Below are positions 6,631 through 12,801 of a DNA stretch of 15,313 nucleotides, piece by piece. How positions within the stretch are numbered: the first letter of the stretch is position 1; every line of letters starts with the position of its first letter. The stretch covers positions 1-15,313 of the forward strand of contig JBOHER010000241.1 of the NCBI GenBank assembly GCA_050701115.1, read 5' to 3'. The translations under genes were made by a program, and so were the position numbers. The notes under the pieces are model-generated. The model was given only the letters and a program-made list of their open reading frames with translations. It was not told where the DNA came from and did not search any database. The stretch comes from JBOHER01 sp050701115 (GTDB lineage Bacteria; Actinomycetota; Actinomycetes; Mycobacteriales; Pseudonocardiaceae).

Positions 6631-7132
6631 GGACGTTCACCTCCTCACCCAGCACGGTGCGTAACGCCACCAGACCGCGCGCGGTCTGGCTCTTCACGGT
6701 GCCCTCGGTACATCCGAGCGCTTTCGCGGCCGCGCGCACATCGAGGCCTTCGAGGTAGCGCAGCACCAGCACCGCTCGCTGCCGCGGCGGCACCTCGGCC
6801 AACGCGGTCAGCAGGGTCTCTCGGGTCGCCACCCGCTCGTCCAGTCCTTCCTCGCTCGGTGCTGCCTCGGGCAGCGTTTCGACGTACTGCTCGCGACGCC
6901 ACGGTCGCCGAGATTCGTCGATCGCTGCCCGCACCAGGGTCTTGCGCACGTACGCGTCGACCGCCGCACGGTCCCGGATCTTCCGCCACCGCCGGTGCAC
7001 CGCGACGAACGCCGTCTGCGCGAGATCGTCAGCGCGATGCCAGTCGCCACAGAGCATGTAGGCGGTTCGCCGCACGGCGTCTCGCCTGCGGGCGAAGTAC
7101 TCCGCGAACTCCTGTTCATCGCGTTGGTCCAC
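6623..7132 (-). CDS. SigE-family ECF RNA polymerase sigma-70 factor
   Basis: A 169-residue extracytoplasmic-function sigma factor. Region 2 covers about 5-75 (AYMLCGDWHRADDLAQTAF at 24-42, the -10-binding and core-binding part). Region 4 covers about 105-162, with PPRQRAVLVLRYLEGLD (115-131) and the helix-turn-helix RAAAKALGCTEGTVKS (133-148). Size and these motifs match the actinobacterial SigE family (TIGR02983). The start GTG at 7132 is chosen because GGAG lies 9 nt upstream and the protein then has family length; longer frames upstream add non-sigma sequence. It is divergent from the threonine aldolase gene and is followed by its overlapping membrane partner. An ECF-type motif upstream suggests it may activate itself. 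Confidence 0.93.
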   Translation of the reverse strand: MDQRDEQEFAEYFARRRDAVRRTAYMLCGDWHRADDLAQTAFVAVHRRWRKIRDRAAVDAYVRKTLVRAAIDESRRPWRREQYVETLPEAAPSEEGLDERVATRETLLTALAEVPPRQRAVLVLRYLEGLDVRAAAKALGCTEGTVKSQTARGLVALRTVLGEEVNVHG

Positions 7133-7166
7133 GCGGATTGTCTCCGCTCGTTGTTGTCGTAGGGAA

Positions 7167-7193
7167 GACGGAAGCGCGTACGCTAACGGTTGC
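7167..7193 (-). promoter_or_regulatory. Putative ECF-type promoter of the sigma operon
   Basis: The minus strand reads GCAACC (7193-7188), 17 nt, then CGTC (7170-7167), resembling the AAC/CGTC -35 and -10 elements of many ECF sigma factors. A transcript would start near 7160 and give a short leader with the Shine-Dalgarno sequence of the sigma gene. A similar GGAACC-N16-CGTC precedes the PE-like operon. A housekeeping alternative is TTGTGC (7205-7210) with TAGCGT (7180-7185), but its 19-nt spacing is poor. Confidence 0.33.
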
Positions 7194-7259
7194 ACGGCGC
7201 TGCCGCACAATCCACCAGCGTCGGGCGATCGGGCGGATTTGCCACCGGCGAGCCCCATT

Positions 7260-7288
7260 TTGATAGTGACCATCCCGTGTGATGTGAT
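7260..7288 (+). promoter_or_regulatory. Promoter of the threonine aldolase gene (leaderless)
   Basis: TTGATA (7260-7265) matches five of six -35 bases. After a 17-nt spacer, TGTGAT (7283-7288) is a -10 box with an extended TGA immediately before it (7280-7282). Six bases separate it from the GTG at 7295, so transcription should begin at the start codon. No Shine-Dalgarno sequence is present, which fits. This is the best full promoter in the window. Confidence 0.55.
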
Positions 7289-7294
7289 CGAACC

Positions 7295-8365
7295 GTGACC
7301 TTCGAATCGCGCGCCCTGATCGACCTTCGCTCCGACACCGTCACCCGCCCGGATGAGCGGATGCGGGCCGCTATGGCTTCCGCCGAGGTCGGTGACAACG
7401 TGATCGACACCGACCCGACCATCCACGCACTCGAGGAACGCACCGCCGCGATCCTGGGCAAACCGGCCGCGCTGTGGACGCCCTCCGGAACAATGGCGAA
7501 CCTGATCGCCTTGAGCGTGCACCTGCGGCGGGGCGACCGGTTCCTCGCCCCACGCGGAGCACACGTGCTGACCAGCGAACTGGGCTCAGCGGCGTGGCTG
7601 GCCGGCGGAATGCCCGAGGCACTGGACACCGATGCCGGTCCGGGCCGGCCGTCGGTGCGCACCGTGTCGGCCGCTGTCGCGGGCGCGTCGAGCGGCCCCT
7701 ACTACTTGCTGCGCACCACTTTGCTGTGCTTGGAGAACACGCACAACTCCGCGGGCGGGGCGGTCACCCCTCCCGACGAGCACGCCCAGTTGGTCGCGAC
7801 CGCGCGCGAGGCCGGGCTGCGGGTGCATCTGGACGGTGCCCGGCTGTGGAATGCCGCGGTGGCGCTGGACATTCCGCCTGCCGCGCTGACCGTGGGCACC
7901 GACACCGTGTCGGTGTGCTTCTCCAAGGGTCTCGGCGCGCCGGTGGGCTCGGCCGTCGCGGGCAGCGTGAGCTTCGTCGAGCGGGCCCGCCGGATGCGCC
8001 AGATGCTGGGTGGCGGTGTCCGGCAGGGCGGCGTGCTGGCGGCGGCGTGCCTGCAGGGGCTGAACCAGATCGACGACCTGGCCGCCGATCACGCCAACGC
8101 CGAGCGGCTGGCATCAGGACTGGCGGAACTGGGGTGGGATGTGCAGTCGCCGCAGACGAACATCGTGCTCGCCGGGGTCGCGGATGTGCCGGCCACGCTG
8201 CGGAACTTGCGCGCCCTCAGGGTGCTCGCGTTGCCGATGGCGAACAAGATCCGGTTCGTGACCCACCGCGATGTGAGCACCGCGGAGATCGACGAGGTGC
8301 TGCGCCGGATCACCGCCGCGGCGCAGGAGCGCGGCACACCCGCTGCGCCTCGGACCGCGAGCTAG
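7295..8365 (+). CDS. Low-specificity L-threonine aldolase (PLP-dependent)
   Basis: A 356-residue fold-type I PLP enzyme of the threonine aldolase/beta-eliminating lyase family, splitting L-threonine or L-allo-threonine into glycine and acetaldehyde in the cytoplasm. Visible motifs are DLRSDTVTRP at 10-19, TPSGTMANL at 62-70 (phosphate binding), GAH at 88-90 (histidine stacking on the cofactor), ENTHNSAGG at 147-155, HLDGARLWNA at 178-187 (D180, R183) and FSKGLGAPVGS at 209-219 with K211 as the Schiff-base lysine. The GTG start has no Shine-Dalgarno sequence but sits just behind a good promoter. It is divergent from the sigma operon (162 bp between) and convergent with a 57-residue membrane protein, the two stop codons sharing CTAG. 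Confidence 0.94.
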   Translation: MTFESRALIDLRSDTVTRPDERMRAAMASAEVGDNVIDTDPTIHALEERTAAILGKPAALWTPSGTMANLIALSVHLRRGDRFLAPRGAHVLTSELGSAAWLAGGMPEALDTDAGPGRPSVRTVSAAVAGASSGPYYLLRTTLLCLENTHNSAGGAVTPPDEHAQLVATAREAGLRVHLDGARLWNAAVALDIPPAALTVGTDTVSVCFSKGLGAPVGSAVAGSVSFVERARRMRQMLGGGVRQGGVLAAACLQGLNQIDDLAADHANAERLASGLAELGWDVQSPQTNIVLAGVADVPATLRNLRALRVLALPMANKIRFVTHRDVSTAEIDEVLRRITAAAQERGTPAAPRTAS

Positions 8366-8535
8366 GACCGGATCTGCCTGTTGCGGTCGCCGCCCTTGAT
8401 CGCCCCGTAGGCGGCGGTGGCGAGGAGCAGGGCTCCGCCGATGATCGCCAGCCAGAACAGCCCCTTGATCACCACGCCGATCACGGTGAAGGCGAGCCAG
8501 ACCACGATCAGTACGCCGACGATCTTCCAGAACAT
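8362..8535 (-). CDS. 57-residue membrane protein of unknown function
   Basis: A small minus-strand gene: ATG at 8535, TAG at 8362. Translation begins MFWKIVGVLIVVWLAFTVIG, continues through a second hydrophobic stretch (about 25-43, GLFWLAIIGGALLLATAAY) and ends in a basic tail, GAIKGGDRNRQIRS. Two short transmembrane helices, or one hairpin, are likely, with the basic tail probably cytoplasmic. GGAGG lies five bases before the ATG, a strong Shine-Dalgarno sequence, and codon use is like the neighbours, so it is probably real despite its size. Its stop codon overlaps that of the convergent threonine aldolase gene within a palindromic CTAG. I do not recognise a functional family. Confidence 0.8.
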   Translation of the reverse strand: MFWKIVGVLIVVWLAFTVIGVVIKGLFWLAIIGGALLLATAAYGAIKGGDRNRQIRS

Positions 8536-8622
8536 GACTTCCTCCGCGGTGCGCTCAGCTTACTGCTACACCCACTGTGCCAGCAGTTGCCGTTGACGGC
8601 CCCGGAATTCGGCCATAGTTCA

Positions 8623-8642
8623 GGGCAATCCCAGGGTTGCCC
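8623..8642. terminator. Inverted repeat after the aminotransferase gene, possible terminator
   Basis: GGGCAA (8623-8628) and TTGCCC (8637-8642) flank an 8-nt centre that itself contains CCC-A-GGG, forming a near-perfect dyad that ends on the base next to the aminotransferase stop codon. No T-run follows on the minus strand, so it would be an actinobacterial hairpin-only terminator or a protein-binding site. Confidence 0.38.
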
Positions 8643-9818
8643 CTATAGCCAGGCGCCGAGGCGACGGACGCACTCGCTCACCTCGTCGCCAGAGCCTGCG
8701 AAGGAGAACCGCACGAACTTGCCCCCGTCGACCGGGTCGAAGTCGATGCCGGGGGTGATCGCCAGCCCGGTCTCGGCGAGCAGACGCTGGCACCAGCTCA
8801 AGCTGTCGTCGGTGAACTCGGAGACGTCCGCGTAGGCGTAGAACGCGCCGTCCACCGGCGCGATCTTGTCGATCCCGATTCCGCGCAGCCCGTCCAGCAG
8901 CGCGTCCCGATTGGCGCGATATCGCGCCACATGGCCGTCCAGTTCGGCGTAGGAATCATCGGTGAACGCCTCGATCGCGGCGTACTGGGCGAGGGCGGGT
9001 GCGCAGATGTTGAAGTTGCCGGTGAGCACATCGACCGCGCGATGCAGTCGCTGCGGCACCAGCATCCAGCCCAGTCGCCAGCCGGTCATCGCGAAGTATT
9101 TGGAGAACGACCCGAGCACCAGGGCCTCGCGGGTGCTCTGCCAGGCGCTGGCTGACTCGCCGATCGCGCCGTCGGGGTAGACGATGCCGTGGTAGATCTC
9201 GTCGCTGATCAACTGGACGCCCCGGGTGGAGCACCAGCCCGCGATGGCGGCGAGCTCGCCGGGCCCGAGCATCGTGCCGGTGGGATTGCTGGGGCTGGCC
9301 ACGATCAGGCCCTTGATCGGTCCGAGCCCGTCGAGGAGTTCCGTGGTGGGCTGGAACCGGGTGCCCGGTCCCGCCGCGAACTCGACGACCTCGCAGCCCA
9401 ATGCGGTCAGCAGGTTGCGGTAGGCGGGGTAGCCGGGCCGGGCCATCGCCACCCGATGGCCCGCGTCGAGGGCCGACAGGAACGAGAGCAGGAACCCGCC
9501 GGACGATCCGGTGGTGACGATGACGTCCTCGGGGCTGACCTCGAGCGCATACCGGTTGGCGTAGTGCGCGGCAATCGCGGCGCGCAGTTCGGGAATGCCG
9601 AGCGCAACGGTGTATCCGAGGTTGCCTTTGGCGAGGATCCGCTCGGCGGCCTCCATCACCGGCGCGGGCGCGCCTGCCGTCGGCTGTCCGGCGCACATCG
9701 AGACCACGTCACCGTGGCTTCGCTGCCTGGCCTGTGCGGCGGAGAGCACCTCCATCACGTGGAACGGCGCGACATCCGCCCGCGCGGCAGGTCCAGGAAA
9801 TGGTGCGGCTTCGACCAC
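8643..9818 (-). CDS. Class I/II PLP-dependent aminotransferase
   Basis: A 391-residue aspartate-aminotransferase-fold enzyme. Seen are GQP near residue 45, a YTVALGIPELR substrate-arm motif (69-79), TTGSSGGF (102-109, phosphate binding), PGYP (128-131), SPSNPTGT (175-182, N178), SDEIYHG (205-211; D206 binds the pyridine nitrogen, Y209), GSFSKYFAMTGWRLGW (236-251, K240 forms the Schiff base, R248) and FVRFSF (368-373, R370 for the substrate carboxylate). It resembles aminotransferases annotated as aspartate- or alanine-type; the amino donor cannot be fixed. The start GTG at 9818 is preferred because TACAGT lies 7 nt before it; an in-frame GTG at 9827 would add three residues. It follows the EspG-like gene by 58 bp on the same strand and may be partly cotranscribed. 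Confidence 0.9.
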   Translation of the reverse strand: MVEAAPFPGPAARADVAPFHVMEVLSAAQARQRSHGDVVSMCAGQPTAGAPAPVMEAAERILAKGNLGYTVALGIPELRAAIAAHYANRYALEVSPEDVIVTTGSSGGFLLSFLSALDAGHRVAMARPGYPAYRNLLTALGCEVVEFAAGPGTRFQPTTELLDGLGPIKGLIVASPSNPTGTMLGPGELAAIAGWCSTRGVQLISDEIYHGIVYPDGAIGESASAWQSTREALVLGSFSKYFAMTGWRLGWMLVPQRLHRAVDVLTGNFNICAPALAQYAAIEAFTDDSYAELDGHVARYRANRDALLDGLRGIGIDKIAPVDGAFYAYADVSEFTDDSLSWCQRLLAETGLAITPGIDFDPVDGGKFVRFSFAGSGDEVSECVRRLGAWL

Positions 9819-9825
9819 GCCCGCC

Positions 9826-9831
9826 ACTGTA
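9826..9831 (-). promoter_or_regulatory. Putative -10 box of the aminotransferase gene
   Basis: The minus strand reads TACAGT, a TANNNT box, with 7 nt (GGCGGGC) before the GTG at 9818, the same layout as the pur genes. No -35 hexamer is recognised upstream. If used, it makes the gene independent of the upstream PE/PPE/EspG operon. Confidence 0.35.
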
Positions 9832-9876
9832 TCCGCCACCCGCCCCCCGCACTGTTGCGGCGACGCGCGGCTGGGG

Positions 9877-10656
9877 TCACACCTCGTCGAGCAGTTCCCA
9901 GACGCGCTGGGCGAGCAGGCGGTTGTCCGCCGGGGTGAGCGTGCACCAATCCGACCCATCCCCGGTGCGCTCGAGTTGGAACAGGTAGCGGCCGGCATCG
10001 GTGTCATGGAAGCCCGCCACCCGGGACGCACGCCGGGGCTGACCGTCCCGCCCCCGGCGTTGCACGCCGAACTGCCCGCGTGCCACCGTGCCCAGGAACA
10101 TGCCTGCGAGTTCCTGTGCCTGCCACAGCTCGACGCCACGATCCTGCAGCGCGGTCACCAGCGCATGCGGCGCACCCTTGGCTGCGGCATCGGCAGCCAC
10201 CAGCGCCCCATGTGGCACGGTGACCGACTGGCCCACCCCGGCGTGCAGCTCACCTATCACCGACACGGCCGACTCGGCGAGCGAGGAGTCCCGCGCCGGG
10301 ATCAGCCAGACCTCGTCACCGTCGATGACGCCCAGCATCGCGTGCGCGCCGGTACTCGCGGCGAGCGCGGAGATCCGGCGATCCGCCCACACCCAGACGT
10401 CGATGCTGGCCAGCGGGGTGGCCAGCACCCCGAGCATGTCGAGCAGCGCACCGGAGGCCCGCCGCCCGTCGGCCAGGCCGCGATCGGCCAGCGCGGCCCA
10501 CGCGCCGTCCTCGATCCGCGCCCGCTCACTGTGCGTCGCCCCCGGGCTCGGGACGTCGAGCACGACGTGCCGAGGCGGCAGTTTCTCGGCTGCCCAGAGC
10601 ACATCCAGTTCCACTGTGGAGAGCACGACGCTACCGCTAGACGAACCGATGGTCAC
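9877..10656 (-). CDS. EspG-like ESX secretion-associated chaperone
   Basis: A 259-residue protein that resembles the EspG family (PF14011), cytoplasmic chaperones which bind PE-PPE dimers in type VII secretion and keep them soluble until export. The family-like opening is STVELDVLWAAEKLPPRHVVL (13-33); the protein ends in a long C-terminal helix region, ADNRLLAQRVWELLDEV. No signal peptide or membrane helix is seen, fitting a cytosolic role. The GTG start overlaps the stop of the PPE-like gene by four bases (GTGA), indicating translational coupling. Its place directly behind PE- and PPE-like genes supports the assignment, which is from motif memory rather than a database search. Confidence 0.82.
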   Translation of the reverse strand: MTIGSSSGSVVLSTVELDVLWAAEKLPPRHVVLDVPSPGATHSERARIEDGAWAALADRGLADGRRASGALLDMLGVLATPLASIDVWVWADRRISALAASTGAHAMLGVIDGDEVWLIPARDSSLAESAVSVIGELHAGVGQSVTVPHGALVAADAAAKGAPHALVTALQDRGVELWQAQELAGMFLGTVARGQFGVQRRGRDGQPRRASRVAGFHDTDAGRYLFQLERTGDGSDWCTLTPADNRLLAQRVWELLDEV

Positions 10657-12314
10657 GAGGTGGGGCCGTCCTTGTCGGCACCGTCGATCACATCGCGCGC
10701 GACCATCCGCTCATCGGAGAACAGGTCGACGTCATCGATGCCATAGCTGCGCACGCGCGACCCGCCCTCGGCCACCGGCGCTGCCTGCTGCAGGAATTCG
10801 GGTTCACCGGGACCGATGTCCGCGGGCTCGATTCGCTCGACGGTGCGTGCCTCCTGCTCGGCTTCGCTGTCCCCTGCACCGACCGGGAACTCGTGCAGCG
10901 GTCGTCCATCGACCTCGGTTTCCCGACCGAATCCGCGCGCCCTGCGCTCCCGGTCACCCTCGCCGGTGGCGGCCAGACCTGCCGCACCCAATGCCGCGGC
11001 CCCTCCTGCGAGCTCGCCGCCCAGCGACGGTCGCGGCTGGGTACCGAAACCCGGGCCCAGCCCGCTCGCCCCGCCCCCTGCCGGCGCCTGCGGGGTGGCG
11101 CTCACCAGCTTGCCCTTGTCCAGCGGGGCTTCCGTTGGGGTGCCAGGGCCGCCGCCGACGAAACCCGCCTTGCCGCCGCCCACGCCCAGCGCACCACCTG
11201 CCCGTCCGGCTGGTTCGCCGCCGCGCACCCCTGCACCGCCGGAGGCAGGGGAGCCCCCCGCGCCGGTGCCGGTTGCTTTCGCACCATCTGGGCTCGCTCC
11301 GGAACCGCTCGTGCCGCCGGGCACACCGACTGCCGCTCCCGGTGCGCCAGGGGCGGGAGCTTGGCCGGTCGCGGACCCTCCTGGGCGTGCCGCCGCGCCC
11401 GTGCTCCCGCCACCGACGATCACCCCGCCGACGATTCCCGACGAGCCCGATGGGGCGGTGCTCGACGGTGCGGTCGGAGCGGGTGCGGTCGGGCCGCCGT
11501 CGGACGGGCTGCCAGGGGCGGTCGATGCCCCGGTGCGCTGTCCGCAGGCCGAGCCACCACTGGCGACTCCCTGGGGCGTGGGGCCGCAGCGCCCCGCTGA
11601 ATCGTCGCGGCCGGGGCCGGACGCGGAAGGTCGCTCAGCGCCCTCACCCGGGCCGGCAACTGCCGCCGGCGTAGTGCCCATGGAGCCGAAGGTCGCCGTC
11701 TCGTCCGCACCGTCGTGCTCACCCACCGGTTGCCCGTCCAGCGCGAACCCTTCGAGGGCAGCCAGCGCCTCAACCGCCGACAGGCCGTCGCCGGTGTCCC
11801 TGGCGTAGGCGTTGAGCGCGTCGATGGCTTGGCTCTTGGCCAGCGCAGCCGCCTTGACCCGTTCCGCCTGGTCGGTTTCGTAGCCGACCAGGCTGCCGAG
11901 GAAATCGCCGAAGCCGAGGCCGTCAGCGCCTGCCCGCAGCGTGGCGGCGTCGGGCAGCCGGTGCAGCGTCCGGGTGAACGCCTCACCGAGCGCGAAACCC
12001 GACTCGGCGGCGCGCACGAGTTTGTCCTTGCTGTCGTCGGCGAACGCGGCGTGGTCGGTGAACACCGCGGTCGCCTGCTGAGCGGCATCGCTGATCCAGG
12101 CGACACCCAGCTTGCCCAGCTCCGCGCGGAGCGTGTGACCGACCTCGTCCAGCGCGGTCGCGACCGCCTGCAGCGCGTCGACCGCCGCACCGATGCTGCC
12201 GATTCCGGAGCCGGACCGGATCTGCTCGATCTGGTCGGCGAGCATGTTCTCGGTGTACCCGTCGAACCGCTGATCGCGGATCTTGCCGATGAGTTCCTCG
12301 GTTGGGCTGGTCAT
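10653..12314 (-). CDS. PPE-like type VII secretion substrate with long low-complexity region
   Basis: A 553-residue protein in three parts. Residues 1 to about 192 are Ala-rich and helical, with AWISDAAQQATAVF at 72-85 resembling the W-x-G/S turn and following helix of PPE/WXG proteins. Residues about 195-460 are low-complexity Gly/Pro/Ala/Ser/Thr sequence with two cysteines. The last 90 or so residues are charged and acidic (for example GIDDVDLFSDERMVARD near the end). There is no literal Pro-Pro-Glu motif at the N-terminus, so it is PPE-like, not a classic mycobacterial PPE. The ATG at 12314 has AGGAGG with 4-nt spacing; a frame extending to 12371 would run into the PE-like gene. It lies 13 nt after the PE-like gene and overlaps the EspG-like gene. 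Confidence 0.78.
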   Translation of the reverse strand: MTSPTEELIGKIRDQRFDGYTENMLADQIEQIRSGSGIGSIGAAVDALQAVATALDEVGHTLRAELGKLGVAWISDAAQQATAVFTDHAAFADDSKDKLVRAAESGFALGEAFTRTLHRLPDAATLRAGADGLGFGDFLGSLVGYETDQAERVKAAALAKSQAIDALNAYARDTGDGLSAVEALAALEGFALDGQPVGEHDGADETATFGSMGTTPAAVAGPGEGAERPSASGPGRDDSAGRCGPTPQGVASGGSACGQRTGASTAPGSPSDGGPTAPAPTAPSSTAPSGSSGIVGGVIVGGGSTGAAARPGGSATGQAPAPGAPGAAVGVPGGTSGSGASPDGAKATGTGAGGSPASGGAGVRGGEPAGRAGGALGVGGGKAGFVGGGPGTPTEAPLDKGKLVSATPQAPAGGGASGLGPGFGTQPRPSLGGELAGGAAALGAAGLAATGEGDRERRARGFGRETEVDGRPLHEFPVGAGDSEAEQEARTVERIEPADIGPGEPEFLQQAAPVAEGGSRVRSYGIDDVDLFSDERMVARDVIDGADKDGPTS

Positions 12315-12327
12315 GTCCCCTCCTGGC

Positions 12328-12690
12328 TTAGCTGGGACCGCGGTGGGCGAAACTGGCCACGGCGGCGTCATCGTCGTGCTGGTACACAGCGGCGGCGGCG
12401 CGCAGCCGCATCGCGAGCGCGCGCAGGCTGTCGAGGTAGGCGTTCACCCGGCCGAGGTAGCCGCCATCGCCCTCGGCGACCAGCGCGTTCCACGCCTCGG
12501 TCACGTGCACGCTGACCACGTCCTGCGCAGGCGCGTCGACCCGCGCCGTGCCGGCCGCGTCGACCAGCCGGTCGGCGAGCGTGTTGGCCTGCGCTTCGAT
12601 GATCTTGGCAGCGGCCAGCAGTTCGCCGGGCTCGACCTGATAGCCCATGCCGCTCGGCGCTACGGCGGCCTCGTTGTCATCACTATGCAT
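12328..12690 (-). CDS. PE-like/WXG-like type VII secretion protein with YxxxD signal
   Basis: A 120-residue helical protein resembling the PE domain. Helix one runs about 20-48 (EPGELLAAAKIIEAQANTLA), helix two about 58-108. W67 lies in AWNAL. The C-terminal part of helix two, RLRAAAAVYQHDDDAA, contains Y103 and D107, exactly the YxxxD/E export signal of ESX substrates. PE proteins pair with a PPE partner, here the next gene, 13 nt downstream. The ATG at 12690 follows GGGGGTG with 6-nt spacing, a good ribosome site allowing a G-U pair; upstream in-frame codons lack one. An internal ATG at codon 15 is a less likely start. This is the first gene of the cassette. Confidence 0.8.
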   Translation of the reverse strand: MHSDDNEAAVAPSGMGYQVEPGELLAAAKIIEAQANTLADRLVDAAGTARVDAPAQDVVSVHVTEAWNALVAEGDGGYLGRVNAYLDSLRALAMRLRAAAAVYQHDDDAAVASFAHRGPS

Positions 12691-12724
12691 TCTGCGCACC
12701 CCCGGGTACGGACGGTAGTCATCG

Positions 12725-12742
12725 AGCCTGCGAATGCAGGCT
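12725..12742. terminator. Hairpin between purD and the PE-like gene
   Basis: AGCCTGC and GCAGGCT are a perfect 7-bp stem around a 4-nt loop (GAAT on the plus strand). It lies about 60 nt after the purD stop and 34 nt before the PE-like start. No T-run follows. It could end purD transcription or act in the leader of the PE-like operon. Confidence 0.42.
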
Positions 12743-12750
12743 ACCAACCT

Positions 12751-12767
12751 GGACCGTTCAGTGGTCC
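12751..12767. repeat. Second short hairpin upstream of the PE-like operon
   Basis: GGACC and GGTCC form a 5-bp stem with a 7-nt loop, 8 bp from the 7-bp hairpin at 12725-12742. Together they form a tandem structured segment in the purD/PE-like gap. Weak alone. Confidence 0.28.
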
Positions 12768-12774
12768 TCGATTG

Positions 12775-12800
12775 GACGAAGAACTCACCTTGGCGGTTCC
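12775..12800 (-). promoter_or_regulatory. Putative ECF-type promoter of the PE/PPE/EspG operon
   Basis: The minus strand reads GGAACC (12800-12795), 16 nt, then CGTC (12778-12775), the classic spacing for ECF sigma promoters. It starts immediately after the purD stop codon and would give a leader of about 78 nt containing both hairpins before the PE-like ATG. A related motif precedes the sigma gene in this window. Confidence 0.35.
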
Positions 12801-12801
12801 A

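Noticed and set aside
6623..7564. 313-residue version of the sigma factor
   Set aside because: The extra N-terminal ~144 residues overlap the divergent threonine aldolase and show no sigma motifs; the GTG at 7132 gives family length and a ribosome site.
8591..8620. TTGACG followed by an AT-rich hexamer on the plus strand
   Set aside because: The -10 match is poor and no plus-strand gene follows; downstream is the aminotransferase on the opposite strand.
8643..10139. 498-residue version of the aminotransferase
   Set aside because: The added N-terminus is antisense-type sequence overlapping the EspG-like gene; enzyme homology begins near 9818.
10088..11674. 528-codon plus-strand open frame
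   Set aside because: Antisense to the EspG- and PPE-like genes; product is Arg/Pro/Ser repeats from the complementary low-complexity DNA, with no ribosome site.
10850..11740. Tandem repeat or mobile element in the PPE-like gene
   Set aside because: The DNA is compositionally biased but I see no exact repeat unit, terminal inverted repeats or transposase.
10653..12371. 572-residue start for the PPE-like protein
   Set aside because: It would overlap the PE-like gene and skip the excellent AGGAGG site before the ATG at 12314.
12328..12747. 139-residue start for the PE-like protein
   Set aside because: The extra 19 residues come from the hairpin-bearing leader and lack a ribosome site; ATG 12690 has GGGGGTG.
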